A stretch of DNA of 64,000 nt from Adiantum capillus-veneris. Lineage: Eukaryota; Streptophyta; Polypodiopsida; Polypodiales; Pteridaceae. Positions 38,092-49,741 of the stretch are shown piece by piece. Location: the NCBI GenBank assembly GCA_014529385.2, contig CM043969.1, positions 21,701,946-21,765,945 on the forward strand, read 5' to 3'. The notes beneath the pieces are model-generated. The model saw nothing but the letters and a program-made list of their open reading frames with translations, searched no databases and had not been told where the DNA came from. The position numbers and the translations under genes were made by a program. Position 1 is the first letter of the stretch. Each line of letters begins with the position of its first letter.

Positions 38092-40278
38092 TTGAAACTC
38101 CAATTAGCAGATGGACACATGGAGAAACCTATGGGGTTATTAGAGAAAGTCTTAGTAACTTCTTGCGGCATTGAATACGAACATACTTTTGCTATTGTCA
38201 ATTTTGGCAAGGAGAATAACTATGATATCATACTGGGAAGACCATTCATGAGACAGTTGAAAATGGTCCAAGATTGGGGCTACAATTACATATACCTGAG
38301 AAATATGGAAACCACTACACGTGTGAACCTGAGAGACCATAGCTACAAAGATGTGAACCGAACACCGGTAGAGGAGTTTGATTCAGCTACTTTGGCGGGA
38401 TCCGAATTTCCAGCTTGGTTAGGTAAGCCCAAGGAGTTATGGATGTGTGGAGCCTCGAAATGTGGAAGTCTGAGGCGAGAAGAATATGTTTTAGAAAGGG
38501 CTATCAAAGACGAAACTTATATAGGAGAACCCTTTCCAGAGGACACGCTTGAACCATTAGAATGGACACACATTCTAGCAACCCTAGATGTTTGTGCAAT
38601 TCCGGATGGTCCCACAACGAAATTTTACGACAAGGACGGGTATGACGTGGTTCCTTACTTCATGCTGAGAACTACACTCGAAGAAGAAACTGATAGAATA
38701 GATGACCTGGAAAAGCTAGACGAGCTTCGCCTAAAAGCAGTAGCTTCTATCTACGCTCAAAAAAGGCGACAAAAAGAATTTTTTGATAAGCATGTGCGGA
38801 CTAAAGAGTTTAAGGTTGGAGACTATGTCCTAGTTTACACTCTGAAACAGCATGCTAAGAAGCTTAAAAAGCGAGGGATGGGACCTCTGGTGATTAAAGA
38901 TCTATCACCAAGTGGAGCCGTCAAGCTTGCTACATTAGACGGAGAAGAAATGCCCAATTGGATTAGTGGATGCAGAGTGAAAAAGTATCTTTTGCCGCTA
39001 ACCCAAGACATGCTTCTCAAAATACATCAAGAAAAGCTGCGTGTCCAGAAAAAGAAAATGATTTTGGAGGAAGCGCAAGCCGAGGCGAAGGAAAGAATGG
39101 AGAAAAGAAGACTACTACGTCAGAAACAGCGCAATGAAGGAGCAATACGAATAAACGCAGTCAGTATAACAGAAATGGATAATGACAAAGAAGAACCCAT
39201 CATTGAATGCAAAGTAGGAACCAACCAAATCAAAGCCAGAGCACTATTGGATTCAGGAGCTCAAACTAACCTACTTTCACTCAGTTTGTATAGACAATTG
39301 ACAAATGACACTAAACTACAAACTGCCAAGCAAGAGTTAAAGAGTTACTCTGAGAATTCAATCAAAACTGTCGGATGCACAATTTTACATATACAAATTA
39401 ACCAGTATGTGTATCCTCATATGTTTTACGTGGTTGAAGACCAAGCTACACAACATCCATTATTGCTAGGACAACCATGGCAGAAGCAATACAATGCAAT
39501 GATTGACTGGAGTTCTAAATCAGTGCTTATCAAATACGAAGGTGAAATTCAATCAGTTAAGTTCACCAAAGGAGAAGAGCCAACTCCAAAGGACGAATCC
39601 AAAGACAAAGGTAAACAACAACCAGAGAAAAAGAAGAAGCAATGGCAACCAAAAGTTTCTATACAACCGGATTACTCTTCGACGAGGAATTCTCAACAAT
39701 GGATAAGGAAGACAAGCAATAATATAACAGCTCAACCTTGGAAAAAAACGGAGTCAAAGTTGGTATGGAGACCAAAAAAGGTTGTGCCAGAGAACACAAA
39801 GGTGGAAAACAGAGTCTTCAATACCAGACAACAGAGTGATTCCAGACAATCAAGGACAGTGAAACAGATCTGGAGTCCAAAGAAGTTCATGACGGCACAA
39901 AGCTATAGCAAGCAAATTTGGATCCCAAAGAATTGTAAACAGGAACTCCCTTCAGTACAATCCACGGAAACTCCTAGGTATTTCAAGGCGAGGAAATCAA
40001 CACAAAGAACAAAGCAGGTTTGGGTCGCAAAGAGTTTGTGGCAAGCACAAGCGAAGCGGAAGCAGATTTGGATTTTGAAAAAGAACAACAAGGTAAAGAA
40101 GAATCCGTATACTGATTCTACTACTGCAGTGCCAAAACCAACCCAAAACCCGACCACCAATCCTTCAATCAAACAAAGAGCAGCTTTATTGGAAAGACTG
40201 TTGTATCATCGCTCTACAATTGCATTGGGAACTTATGACCAAAACAACTACAATGCTTCGCCCACAGATACTTCATAG
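38092..40278 (+). CDS. Outer-element fused ORF: protease end, integrase C-terminus, second protease, W/K repeat tail
   Basis: An open frame of 728 codons. Residues 1-110 finish the first protease (YDIILGRPFMRQLKMVQDWG). Around residues 225-305 is an integrase C-terminal domain (FFDKHVRTKEFKVGDYVLVY, KKRGMGPLVIKDLSPSGAV). RT, RNase H and the integrase core, normally between these, are absent, so the join near 38,650-38,730 marks an internal deletion. After a coiled Arg/Lys/Glu helix, a second retropepsin-like domain follows (ALLDSGAQTNLLSL at about 39,245; PLLLGQPWQKQYNAMIDW). The last 200 residues repeat a Trp-basic motif of the type Q-x-W-x-P-K about eight times. Function is inferred only by domain. 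The second protease and the tail have no counterpart in standard gypsy pol. Confidence 0.8.
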   Translation: MKLQLADGHMEKPMGLLEKVLVTSCGIEYEHTFAIVNFGKENNYDIILGRPFMRQLKMVQDWGYNYIYLRNMETTTRVNLRDHSYKDVNRTPVEEFDSATLAGSEFPAWLGKPKELWMCGASKCGSLRREEYVLERAIKDETYIGEPFPEDTLEPLEWTHILATLDVCAIPDGPTTKFYDKDGYDVVPYFMLRTTLEEETDRIDDLEKLDELRLKAVASIYAQKRRQKEFFDKHVRTKEFKVGDYVLVYTLKQHAKKLKKRGMGPLVIKDLSPSGAVKLATLDGEEMPNWISGCRVKKYLLPLTQDMLLKIHQEKLRVQKKKMILEEAQAEAKERMEKRRLLRQKQRNEGAIRINAVSITEMDNDKEEPIIECKVGTNQIKARALLDSGAQTNLLSLSLYRQLTNDTKLQTAKQELKSYSENSIKTVGCTILHIQINQYVYPHMFYVVEDQATQHPLLLGQPWQKQYNAMIDWSSKSVLIKYEGEIQSVKFTKGEEPTPKDESKDKGKQQPEKKKKQWQPKVSIQPDYSSTRNSQQWIRKTSNNITAQPWKKTESKLVWRPKKVVPENTKVENRVFNTRQQSDSRQSRTVKQIWSPKKFMTAQSYSKQIWIPKNCKQELPSVQSTETPRYFKARKSTQRTKQVWVAKSLWQAQAKRKQIWILKKNNKVKKNPYTDSTTAVPKPTQNPTTNPSIKQRAALLERLLYHRSTIALGTYDQNNYNASPTDTS

Positions 40279-41869
40279 TCGTCCGGGAGGACTCAAACTA
40301 GGAGGGGGGGAGGTATACAGGTATACAGGAGCTACAAAGCAGCTACAAGCGACAAAAACAAAGAAAAACAAAAATTATATTACAAGGGCAGTGTCTTACA
40401 TGATTTTGTAATTTTTATGTTTGATTGCGGATATTGATAATATTTATGCCCTTATATACCTTGTTTTGCAACAAGAAGAGATCAAATGATGAATTTGGGT
40501 CTCTAGACGTGTAAATATCACTAAATAAGAGTGTGTTTGGAGCTAAAAAGTGGTAATCCAAGTCCAGAAATCACAAATAAGTGTATATTCATATACACAG
40601 GGTTACCAGCTCTTTATCATGTATGTTTGGAATTTTTTGGCTTCAATTTGCTATTTTTCTTTATTTTTTATGATTTTCTTAATAAAAGTAAAAGAAAAAT
40701 AAAAAAGCAGGTGAAATGAGATCGGAAAAAAGAAAAGAATAGACGGTGATGGTCCTAATGACAAGGGCAACCCATGGTAAAAATTGGGTACAATTCTGAA
40801 AAAGTTGCGGAAAGCCCGAAATGATAGAATTTTGGCAAAGTGGACAGATTTCTCAGAAACAGGTCAAATGGAGTCCAAATTGAGAAATTTCAAATCCTAA
40901 AGTGCATTTCACGACAAGATAGGAGCACATGTCAAATTTGGTAACAAGTGATCCGGGAAGTCCGAAGTTAAGTATTTTTCACTTCACTTTCAAGCTCATT
41001 TCCACTATTACCTTCTTGGAGAGAGCAAAGAGCACACAGGAGCATCCAACCTTCTACAGCCTTCTACGACTGCTACGAGAGCTCAGAGGACACCAGACAT
41101 GAGAGGTAGACTCGTTGCCATAAGCTTTTGATGCTTATCATTAACTTTTGTCGCGAAAACTGACCAAAACCAAGAAACAAGAGCAGACGGGGAATGGGGA
41201 AGAACGCTAGGTAGGGGCACAACCGCCTAACCAAACCTTGCAAGAACTTAGAGGTGGGTTACCCTAGCATAGAAGATGGGTTTCTAACACTCAAAGCTCG
41301 AGAAAGAACGACTTGAAAAACCCTAGGTCAACAGAGCCTGCAAGAGGCAAACAGGAAAAAGTTGTCGAAACGACACAAAACTTCTCAGGAAGCTTAACAA
41401 CATCGAGGGCAATGCAACCATGGAGTATCTTCAGGTTTGGACCACCAAAAGTAGGTCGGAACAACCGATTCGGCTGCGGACACACAAAGCGTCATTTGGC
41501 ATAACGGCTGAAATTGACGACCGAATGAAATGAAACTTCACAAGCAGCTTCAAATATACATGGATGACTTATGTTTGCAAGCAAAACCCAAAAGAAAGCT
41601 GATTCACTTACCGATGGTGAAAAAGACGCTTTCGGGCAACCAAAAGGAGAAAGATGGAGAACGGGAAGCCAAAGTCAAGTTCAACCAAATAGATGGCTTC
41701 ACAACATATCCAATGAGCTGGAAATACAACTCTCGAGAAGAAAAGTTGAAGAAATTCAACTCCAAGGCAAAAAGACGACTTCGGAGACTGAAATGCCTAT
41801 AAGGGGGCTTTTTAGCTAAACTAATGACTTTTTTAAGTTGAAAACTAGTTAGCAGGGCTTAGGGCACTA
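40279..41869 (+). other. Outer-element spacer with small coding-like remnants
   Basis: AT-rich spacer after the fused ORF. Short overlapping plus-strand frames (about 41,313-41,819) have Lys/Glu-rich composition and may be remains of a decayed ORF, but no frame is continuous and no domain is seen. Confidence 0.5.
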
Positions 41870-43080
41870 GCACAAAGAATTCTTTGCACAAAAAGACCAG
41901 CATTTCAAGAAAAGACATCATACACGTATGATGTCTCACAAAATGAATTTCACATCCATTTCAACATTTGAGTGCATAGCCTCATTCCACATGTTAATCA
42001 CATCCTATGAACCAAGTATCATGAGAATTGGAGTTAGAAAACCCAAGGAAAACCAAAAAGACGCAAAGTAAGCCATAAAATTGATTTTTGGTCCTAATTT
42101 TGTCAAAATAACTCCAAACTCATTGAAACTTTGTAGGATTGTTGATTAACACATCTACAAGTTATCTGGAACCAAAAAGCACCATTTTGACACAAAAGAC
42201 ATCATACGCGTATGATGTCTATTTGCACTTACAGAGCCAAAACTGCTCATTTGTCATCATACATCCATTATATATACCTAATACATGCTACATATGAAAT
42301 TTGGAACCATTTGGTCAAGAGGATCACCCCATTAGCCCAATTGAAGGAAAATCCTTCACCTAAAGCCTATTTTTGGCCCAAATCCAACATACTCAAGTCC
42401 AAACCAAGATTTGAGTAGATATAGTCCTTCACTAGTACATGGGGAGTCCACAGAACCAATCCCATGCAAAATTGATGAAAAAGACATCATACGCGTATGA
42501 TGTCTCCAGAGCCATTTTTAGCCCAAAATCTATCCAAACTTCATAAATCCACTGAATAAGCCTATCTAAAGCCAAATCCAAGCTAATAGAGAAATTTGGT
42601 CCAAAAATACACTAAAGACATCATACGCGTATGATGTCTCACTATGTGATTTTGCCACCTCAGGGCTTCAACCACCAAACAGAAGTGATCTACATGCCAT
42701 TTGAAAGTGAACCACCAAGTTTTATCCAATTTGGATCATAAAATCCAAATCCCTTTCAAAATTTTGCCAAGAGCCGGAACTGGACTAAACTGGCCAAAAC
42801 TTGACCAAATGGGATCCAAACTCAAATTCAAGCATATGATACTCATGTATACACTATCAGCTACAAGCACAACCAATATGAAGTCATTTTGACACAAAAG
42901 ACATCATACGCGTATGATGTCTCCAACATGATTTTGAGCCCATTTTGCATATTTTTTCACCTACCTTGCATCCTTAGGCCCTGAATAGCTCATGTTTCAA
43001 TTTTCAAGTCATTTGGATAGTTAAAAGCTTCATTTCGGCTTTCAGTACTAAAAAGACGCTAACTTTTGAAATTGGAGTTA
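41870..43080 (+). repeat. 3' repeat array with five 22-bp palindromes
   Basis: Palindromes start at 41914, 42198, 42483, 42617 and 42900. The last four are perfect, and the first has one change (ACACGT for ACGCGT). Spacings are 284, 285, 134 and 283 bp, matching the 276/125/282 pattern of the 5' array, so both come from a unit of about 140 or 283 bp. Sequence between the palindromes is much less conserved than the palindromes. The array ends just before ORF3. Confidence 0.9.
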
Positions 43081-43088
43081 CAGGATCC

Positions 43089-46000
43089 ATGGATTCCTCC
43101 AAGTTATCGGCAACGAAGAGAAAAAGACCGACAATCAAAGATGCTCTTGCAAAAGCGGAACCCTTTGACATTCTAGCAGAAACCCTCAAGCCAACCAAAA
43201 CTTGGGTGGAGGAAGCAGTATTGGAGAAAGAGGGAATAAAGATCTACCAGGGGACTTTCAGAGATCCTCAAGGGCAAGCGGTGGATGTACCGATGATCCC
43301 ACAGGAATTGGTAGATTATAGCAGGTCAGAAGACATCAGCAGGTACCTAGAAAGGGCAGACTTGCACAGTTTCTTCACCTCGAGACCATCAGGTGTGGAT
43401 ACAAGAAGAGTGTACGAGTTGGCAACATCCATTCAGAAGGATGGGAAAGCCACATTGACAGCCATGGATGGAGAGAAAGTAGAAGTACAGATCACTCCAC
43501 AGCTCATTGCAGACGCATTGAAGCTGCACAACAAAGGGAGCTCTGTCAGGGAAAGAAGGGAGGCCATAGAGGTCTATGGATCCAAGAAACAGAATGCAAC
43601 CTATGGAGATATGGCGGACCAAAGAGCGGAAACCCTTTCTCCATGTTTGCAGTAAAAGACCGCAAAAGTATACGACACCGCCCCATGCCATTGCGACCAC
43701 CATCACATGGGCATTAAAGAGAAATATGCCAAAAGAGGTGAATTACGCTCAACACATCCACGAGCAAGTAATTGCTATGCACAACGAGAAGCCAAAGTAC
43801 ATAGGAGGAGCGGAAATTCTGACAAGAATAGCTTATGAAGCTATTGGAGCTAGAGATCAGTGGCCAAAGGTTCCCTCCCAGAATGAGTGGCTTAGAGAAG
43901 CCGACGAGGAGGAAGAACAACCCGAAGTATCCAAGAGGGCGTCCACAAGAGCAGGCCGGAAACTAGAAATAGTTTTAGAACCTGAAGAGGAGGTGGACGA
44001 GCCGCTTATGAAGAAAGTAAAGAAGAAGGTTGCTCCCAAGCAAACCAAAAGTCAGAAAGTGGCAAGAATGGAAAGACTAGTGGAGCAGTTTAGAGCAGAA
44101 AGAGCTCTAAAGGGTGACTTTGAAGAAAAGTGGATGCCAGACCCCACCAAAGTCGGAACTAGCTCAGCCAGGCCACATGTTCATCAATATGATCAATATA
44201 TTAAAGCTTATGAGGAGTCAAAGGCTATACTGGAGCAGCAACCTGTCGAGCCATACACTGAAGAGGAGGTACAGCTTTTAAAAGCTGAGTTGAAAAAGGA
44301 CGACAAGGGGAAAGGGAAAGTAGATGAGTCTACTAAATCTCAAGAGAAAGACGGGCAAGCCGACAAGGGGAAAGCCAAGGAAGTTGAGGACAGATACCCC
44401 TCTATGACTGATGTACCAAGCCCGAGGAAGACGAAAAATATCGTGGAAGAGACCACAATAGAGATGGACACAGATGATTTGGAAAAGCCGAAGGCCGAGA
44501 CCAAAGAAAAGGAGATAGATCCAGTTCAGCAAAAGAGAAATGATTATGAGGATCTGGTAGCGATAGGATACACTGAAGCAGAGGCCCTTGAGGTAGTTTA
44601 TGGGATCACCCTACAAAAACAAGATGATAGGAGAGGGACGGAGGAAAAAACAAAGAGTACAAAAGAAAGTGAAGAGAAACTGGACGAACAGAACGTACTA
44701 GAAGAGTTGAAGCCAGTGGAGGTGGTGGCAGAAAGAGCTTTAGAGTTGACAGATGAAGATGAAAAAGACATGCACATGGTGCATGAACTGCTAGGCAAGA
44801 TCAAAGAAAGATCCAGGGCAAAGGAAGTAGAGATTGAGACAGCCAAACAAAGGGAAGCAGAGTTGCAGAGGAAATTAGAGAATGCTATGACTGAATCTGA
44901 AAGTCATAAAGCATCACTCTATGACGCGGAAAACGAGAGAAACGGCTTGATACTCCAGCTAGCCGAGGCTTCAAGAGAGGTAACAAGTGCACAGGAAGCA
45001 AAGGAGCGGATAGAAGATGAGTTGGAGGCAGCCAAGGATGAGCTCATTGAGCTAAGGGAGAGAGTCAAGCTCCAAGAAAGAACAATCACTAGACTTAGGA
45101 CTACCCCTAGAGCTAGCAGAGTAGGAACCGAACAAGAAGGAACTCTCGTACCAGCTTTAGAAGACCAGATCCGAAGCTTACAAAGAGAACTAAGATTAGA
45201 GCAAGCGCAAAGGTTGCACATTGCGGAGGGATCATTGGCCGTAGAGGAGAGGCTCACATTAGAAAATCAAACACTACGGACAGAGAATGAGGCCCTCCGC
45301 AAACAGCTCCAAGATCTACAAGAGCAACAAAGAAGAGAGACAGAGACACCACATGAAGAATTAGGTGGAGCAGCCATAGAGCTACCAGAAACTGGAGAGG
45401 CAACCACAATTGAAGATCCTGCCCCAGCTCAAGAGGTGGCCTTGACTTCAAGAATCTCTAAAGAATAAGAACAAAGGCTCCATGACCAAATAGAAAAGTC
45501 AGCAGAGGAGAGTGCCAAGGCGGAAATGGAATGGGAGAGGAGACTCCTAATCTCCATTAGACTTCAAGGACTTGACACAAAAGTGCTCCATGAACAGTGG
45601 ATGCAACCCAGCCTGCCTTTCCCTTTGATGAAATTTGAAGTGCTAAAGACGAAAAAGAGAATAGAGGAGGAGCAGTATGTCGCTCTTTACGAAGGCGACA
45701 TCACAAAGGAGGAACAATCAAAGAAGATAGTAGATTCACAACCTAGATGGAGGAAAGGTTGGCTGAACAAATACCCAGCCTACCTCATCTACTTGGTGGA
45801 GGCACCAAAGGAGATCCGGGAGGATGCAACCTTCTGCTTGGTGCCAAGAGTCAGAAACTGGAAAGAGCATGGCAGGATTGCAGAAAAGAAGCCAAATTGG
45901 CTTAATTACCCCAGGATGCCAGGACCAAAGGCAGGAGAGAGAATAGGTAAAGCCTACATGGTGAAAACCCTAACGGGCACCATCAAGCTCTTTACTGGCT

Positions 46001-46344
46001 CTCTTGACCTTTCGTGTCAGATGCTCAAGAAAATCTGCAGGACTCTCTTAGCTTGCATTGAAGTGTTCTCGCCAGAAAAAGCCACGACCTCGAGTCTGCT
46101 ATCGACGGCCGACACAGTGACTGATATGATGTACGATCTTTCATTGCAGCCTTCTCAAAAAGTGTTACACCTCCTATACCAAAGGATTATGTTTTTGCCT
46201 AGCTTCCACATGCAAACATTCGAAGAAGCTTTCTACACCGGCTTTTTCACCCACAAAAGCAAAATATTCGGCCCAACCTTGACCATCGGCAACCTACGAT
46301 ACGAATCACATTTGCAGATGCTCAAGACGACAGGACTTTATTGA
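43089..46344 (+). pseudogene. Outer-element ORF3: large coiled-coil protein of unknown function
   Basis: A frame of about 1,085 codons starts at ATG 43089. It changes frame between 43,576 and 43,655 and has an in-frame TAA at 45466-45468. The N-terminal domain (about 43,089-43,860) is globular (FDILAETLKPTKTWVEEAV, YTTPPHAIATTITWALK, ILTRIAYEAIGA). A long acidic/basic low-complexity stretch follows, with a short helical DYEDLVAIGYTEAEALEVVYG segment that looks UBA-like. A coiled coil of about 200 residues comes next (about 44,750-45,350, heptads of Leu/Ile with Glu/Lys), then a C-terminal globular domain (about 45,700-46,340). It occupies the position of the env-like ORF in Athila elements, but no signal peptide or membrane segment is seen. 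A diverged copy of its N-terminal domain is at 55,560-56,660. Confidence 0.7.
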
Positions 46345-46381
46345 CCAAGCATAAAAGTCATGTCAGGGACGACATGAACGC

Positions 46382-46393
46382 GGAGGGGGGGAG
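46382..46393 (+). other. Polypurine tract of the outer element
   Basis: GGAGGGGGGGAG directly precedes the TG of the right LTR, the expected plus-strand primer site. Confidence 0.9.
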
Positions 46394-46681
46394 TGTTGAG
46401 CCAGCAGAGGATCACACCCACATTTTTTCTCACACTCATCATTTTGTAACCATTGATTGTAATAAATGTCTTTCCGACATTAATTTTGATTTGAGCCATT
46501 CATTAAGTAACGGGACTCAATTGAGTTTCCAGCTTGTAATCCCGAAGTAATTTCACTTGCTGATGTAATTAGTTAGAGATGTTCTCACCTCCAAGGCTGA
46601 GGTATATAAGCCAAAGTTTTTGTAACCTAAGGGGATTCAGATTATTAATCAAAGTGAGTTTTTGGAGCGCCGTGACTGTGT

Positions 46682-46716
<35 letters not shown>

Positions 46717-47340
46717 TTATCTACTTGCTACGCGAGCTACGGAGCCGCGATTGGAGAAGTGACACCGCCATTGTGTTAGCAACGGCGAGAGCTACGCACA
46801 GATACCAAGAGTGCGCGCTATCGGCTTCTATGTGTGGTAAGTTCCTACGAGCTTCGGTGTGAGTTTTCTTCCAACTCGTGTGTCGGAATGGAGCGTACAG
46901 CATATCTATAGAACCACAACGAGTAGAGCTACGCATTAGTACCATCGGGGTCAAGTTTCGGTCACCTGTATTTTTCAGCCTGTCTTCATACGCGTTTACC
47001 GCACGGAGTGATTATAGGTTGATTTTACAGTTCAAGTTTTTAGGGTGTTGTTCTTACCTAGTGTATAGACTTCCCTTTGAGTTTGAGATCGATTCAATGA
47101 TTCTAGATCCTGTTTCGTATAGCATTCGTTCGTAGTACGGATTTCAGTCACTTGCGTATTTTAGAACTTAGATTTGATTTCCTTAGTAGTGATTGTCATT
47201 AGAAGGTCGAGTAGGTGATTTGACACCCACCTAGTTGTTTCCATGCGCCTGCAGGTCAAGCTCCGTCCTCGTCTGACAAATTCTGTTGTTGGTTGAGTTC
47301 TCGCTATTTAGCTTCCGCTAGCGGCGTAACCGCCTTAACA
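46394..47340 (+). repeat. Right (3') LTR of the outer element
   Basis: Matches the left LTR with five substitutions and a shorter GA tract (31 versus 37 bases). The near identity indicates recent insertion or later homogenisation. Confidence 0.95.
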
Positions 47341-49322
47341 TTTGTTGATCATCCCAAAATCAACTCAATTCATGCTTTAGCTTATTATCAAGTAATGTCA
47401 ACGTTAAATTTTATTTAGTACCAGCTTAAGCCACAATGTGAGAGATAGATGGATTCTTAGCTCATGAGGCAATGTGGATAAAGAAAATATGAAAAGAAGA
47501 GTTGGGTATTTGATGTACGTACCTTGAGGATTTAGAGTATTTGAAAATACATATATTCGTATGTTTGTGCAGCGAGGGTTGCATTGTCCCTATGAATGGT
47601 ATTAGTAGGCACATCTAGGAGTGTGGCACAATTTGGTATGAGAGAATTAGTATACTCAACTAGTAAGTAGTAAGAGGTATAGATTATCATAGATATGTGA
47701 TTGACTGTAGATATCATACAATCTAATAGAAGACGGCTAGTATATGATCACTCAAGATTTTTAAATGATTTTAAAAATAAAACAAGGAGATGACTTATTT
47801 GACTGCCTTACATTATGGTCTGCATTGATTTTTGCAAATCTTAGACGATAAATCAAGTATAAAAATGAAAAAATGAAGATCATTAACAAAATCATTTGGT
47901 TAAGGTCAATCAAGATAGAGATTGGTATTCCCGTAAAGTTGTGTTAAACCTAATCAAGGTAATGATGTTGTCCACTGCTACTGTAATTAACAACTAATAA
48001 AATATAACAATGAGCTGTTAGTACAAATGAAGAAAATATCCACAATTTTATAATAAGTGCAACAAATTTTAAGCCCTATAGATGAGGACATGACTTTTTA
48101 TAATGCCAATAGATGAAATAAATCACAGAAAGACCATGTAGTGTCAAGAGTGGTGTCTATTATGTTATTGTGGAATATCAAGTTCACATTGCAAAACTAG
48201 GGAGGAAAGTCGAGCAAAAACACTTACCAATACCTTTAAATTTTGTCTAAAGTTAAATCAAAACATGCGTGTGTTCTGTATTGTTGATCTGTATTGTTTT
48301 GATTATTCAAGAAGTATATGCACTTAATTTCTGGCAATAAGCTTCACATTGCTTATACAAAGACCTCAATTGTTACTCAATGGACATGTACTCAATTAAG
48401 TCAAACAATCATAGCTATTATCTATAGATGGCCGCTACAAAGTAAAGTTATGATTACTTTTTGAACATTTTATGTGTAGCCATTCAACCTACAACATTGA
48501 ACCATTGAGCCTAATTTCAATTGACAAAGCCAACCTGTAGAAAGGTCTTGAGAGACACCAAAACCATTCAAGCTTACAATTTGATGTTAGTTGACTTGAG
48601 GAAGGCAACATGTTTCTATTCCTCATTTAGTAGGGTGGTAGAGAGCGATGCAATGCGAGCCTGAATCTTCTCACTACAAACTCAACACCTAGCATTACAT
48701 TGCAAGTTGGTGACAATGGAATTGTCGCGGCCGATCCTTTATTGTTCTGCGTTCAGCCGTTCCAAGGGAAACAATCCTTGCATTCTAAGTCATACCGCAT
48801 TCGATCTTATACTGATGAAATCTCAGTGCCGACCTTCTGCACTCATAATACTTGTAGTCCGCATCAAAGCAAGGGAGATGAGGTATATTTAAAAATGCTG
48901 GTGTAGGCTACAACTAGTGCAAAGTAGTGTGGGGGCCACATTTGTTCATTGGGAATTGAAGGTGGGCTTGAACATCACGGAGTGTGCATCATAGTCAGGA
49001 TAAAGGGGGGGGGGGGGGGGGGGGGTGAAGTGAGAGACAAATGAAATGAAATAAAATGTTATATGACCCGTCTTCAAAAGGCCAAAAATAAGCTTACAAT
49101 CCTTGTGTATGTATTTCAATAGTTGGGTATTAACATAAAATGACGTAAAGTGAAAGATCGAACAAGACGAGAATAGCCAAGTTGAAATCATCATCATCAC
49201 CAATGCTTGAGAATGCTTGGCAATGGGCGTTTTCCACCTCTGTAGGTAGTCATACTGGGGGAGAGAGATAAAGAGAGTCGGATGGGCGCTCGTCACAGCA
49301 CGAGAGATAGACGGATGATGGT

Positions 49323-49323
<1 letters not shown>
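47341..49323. other. AT-rich unassigned DNA, with a 21-bp G run
   Basis: No supported gene. A homopolymer of 21 G lies at 49005-49025. Overlapping small plus-strand frames at about 48,700-48,906 have no recognisable domain. The sequence right after the outer LTR is the pre-insertion target. Confidence 0.6.

Positions 49324-49402
<79 letters not shown>
49324..49402. repeat. (AG)n microsatellite
   Basis: About 39 uninterrupted AG units. Confidence 0.97.
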
Positions 49403-49405
<3 letters not shown>

Positions 49406-49647
49406 CATGCATGCCTGATAGTCAGTGAATGAAAGGGAGATAAGAATGAAGAGGTGGAGGCTGTGGTGTTCTCTAGAAAGAGCTAGCCAACCACCACCTC
49501 TCGATCGACCTCCTCTAAAACTAACGACGTGATGACACTACTAGCAAAAATGTAAAAATAAAATAAAATTTCACAAAAAACATGGGCACCCTGTCGTATT
49601 GGTGAGTTTGGTGCATGGTGGTTCTGAAGAAAGCGACACTAATTGCC

Positions 49648-49651
<4 letters not shown>

Positions 49652-49738
<87 letters not shown>
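49652..49738. repeat. (AG)n microsatellite
   Basis: About 43 uninterrupted AG units, 250 bp from the previous tract. Confidence 0.97.

Positions 49739-49741
<3 letters not shown>

Noticed and set aside
49536-49552. CACTACTAGCAAAAATG, resembling a CACTA transposon terminus
   Set aside because: No matching inverted end and no target duplication could be found downstream, so it may be chance.
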